Origin: Treponema sp.
Lineage (GTDB): Bacteria > Spirochaetota > Spirochaetia > Treponematales > Treponemataceae
DNA length: 64,000 nt
Assembly (NCBI GenBank): GCA_024693045.1
Contig: JAILLQ010000005.1
Location: 1-64,000 of the forward strand
Direction of reading: 5' to 3'
In this document: positions 63,249 through 64,000 of the stretch, one piece after another
Position numbering within the stretch: position 1 is the first letter of the stretch
Layout: every line of letters begins with the position of its first letter
The notes under the pieces: model-generated
The model's database searches: none
Seen by the model: the letters and a program-made list of their open reading frames with translations, nothing else
Told to the model about the DNA's origin: nothing
Made by a program: the position numbers and the translations under genes

Positions 63249-64000
63249 ATGGAAAATATATTTACTGATAGAGAAATAAAATACCGCCATTTAATTGAAC
63301 TGGAACAAAAACTTGATGAAATTCAGGATGTTGATGTTCTTTTGGAAAAAATCTTGACGGAAACTCGTTCAATTGTAAATGCAGATGCTGGTTCAATTTA
63401 CATAATCGAAGGTAATAACCTTAAAATTAAACATGCTCAAAATGATACTCAACTTCGTTCTCTTCCATTAGGTGAAAAACTACCTTATTTATTTTTCTCT
63501 TTCCCTATAAGTAAAAATTCCATCGCAGGCTATGTAGCGGAAACAAAAGAGACTCTGATAATTAACGATGCATACAATGTTCCAGAATCTTGTCCTTACA
63601 AGTTTAATAAACAGACTGATCTAACAACCAACTATAAGACAAAGTCAATTTATACGATTCCTTTGGTTATGCATAACGGTATTGTTTTAGGGGTTCTTCA
63701 GATTATTAATAAACTTGATCAGAATGGAAATGTAATTTCATTTAATCAGGACGACGATTCTTTTATTGCTCATTTTGCTCTTGCTGCGGTTCGGGCTCTT
63801 AAACGAGCTTATGACACCCGTGAAACTCATAGAAAGATGCTTAAACTTTCTGAATTCCGTGATCCAAAAGAAACTTATACACATGTTGAAAGGGTTTCTA
63901 GTATTTCTCTCGAAATTTATGACCGCTGGGCTTTTGAACAAAATATTCCAGAAGAAGAAAGACAGGTTTATCGAGATAATTTAAAGATTGCGGCTAAATT
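63249..64000 (+). CDS. GAF-domain protein, probably with an HD-type output (3' partial)
   Basis: The frame stays open from ATG 63249 to the window end (250 codons). A GAF domain covers about residues 15-180 (DVDVLLEKILTETRSIVNADAGS, split, and GVLQIINKL near its end), followed by a linker and the first part of another domain with FRDPKETYTHVERVS, which looks like the start of an HD/HD-GYP domain. A GAF-regulated cyclic-di-GMP phosphodiesterase is a fair guess, but the catalytic HD pair lies beyond the window. Confidence 0.8.
   Translation, partial: MENIFTDREIKYRHLIELEQKLDEIQDVDVLLEKILTETRSIVNADAGSIYIIEGNNLKIKHAQNDTQLRSLPLGEKLPYLFFSFPISKNSIAGYVAETKETLIINDAYNVPESCPYKFNKQTDLTTNYKTKSIYTIPLVMHNGIVLGVLQIINKLDQNGNVISFNQDDDSFIAHFALAAVRALKRAYDTRETHRKMLKLSEFRDPKETYTHVERVSSISLEIYDRWAFEQNIPEEERQVYRDNLKIAAK

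Overview
The window is a contiguous, gene-dense piece of an AT-rich spirochaete chromosome, most likely a host-associated Treponema. Three things point there: a complete V-type (not F-type) ATPase operon, a SpoVG gene in a Gram-negative-like lipoprotein-rich background, and a DUF115/Maf-type motility-associated protein. The species call is inference. No phage, insertion sequence, CRISPR array or rRNA operon is visible, and most genes are core housekeeping genes in tight operons with ATGA-type overlaps.

Layout. 1-2.6 kb: 3' part of pnp, then secG. 2.6-13.7 kb: an EIIA-type PTS protein, the V-ATPase operon in the order G/H-C-I-K-F-E-A-B-D, then a universal stress protein, a J-domain protein and methionine aminopeptidase. 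13.7-20.4 kb: an HtrA-like protease, then rplU-prp-rpmA and obgE-nadD-yqeK-LCP-rsfS. 20.4-23.3 kb: an extremely acidic 90-residue protein on the minus strand, ispE, spoVG, tRNA-Gln, a 0.5 kb GC-rich repeat region and rplY. 23.3-30.3 kb: tilS, a TPR protein with calcium-loop-like motifs, a second serine protease (lipoprotein) and lepA. 30.3-34.9 kb (minus strand): DUF115 protein, a SurA/PpiD-like foldase and a MATE transporter. 35-40 kb: amino-acid genes thrA, a fused DAHP synthase/prephenate dehydratase, and ilvN. 40-48 kb: adenine deaminase, several poorly known genes (membrane zinc peptidase, a variant metallo-beta-lactamase-fold hydrolase, a pentapeptide-repeat protein), murI, an RsmI-like methylase and a DEDDh exonuclease. 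48-53.5 kb: sufCBDSU. 53.6-59.4 kb: dut, two LptF/LptG-type permeases, tgt and a HEAT-repeat protein. 59.4-64 kb: a DEAH helicase and a CapA-like lipoprotein on the minus strand, then the start of a GAF-domain protein cut by the window end.

The most unusual signals are not protein genes. (1) The 3' end of tRNA-Gln together with its terminator is repeated downstream in two GC-rich units plus a partial third copy; the single internal hairpin they share differs only in its loop. (2) A structured GC-rich island that shares a 12-mer with those units sits between sufC and sufB. (3) About ten genes have a -10 box 6-13 nt before the start codon and no Shine-Dalgarno sequence, which suggests leaderless or nearly leaderless mRNAs. 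Protein-level oddities are a Prp protease next to an L27 without the extension it normally cleaves, the DAHP synthase/prephenate dehydratase fusion, the hydrolase lacking the usual metal-ligand Asp, and the polyacidic protein.
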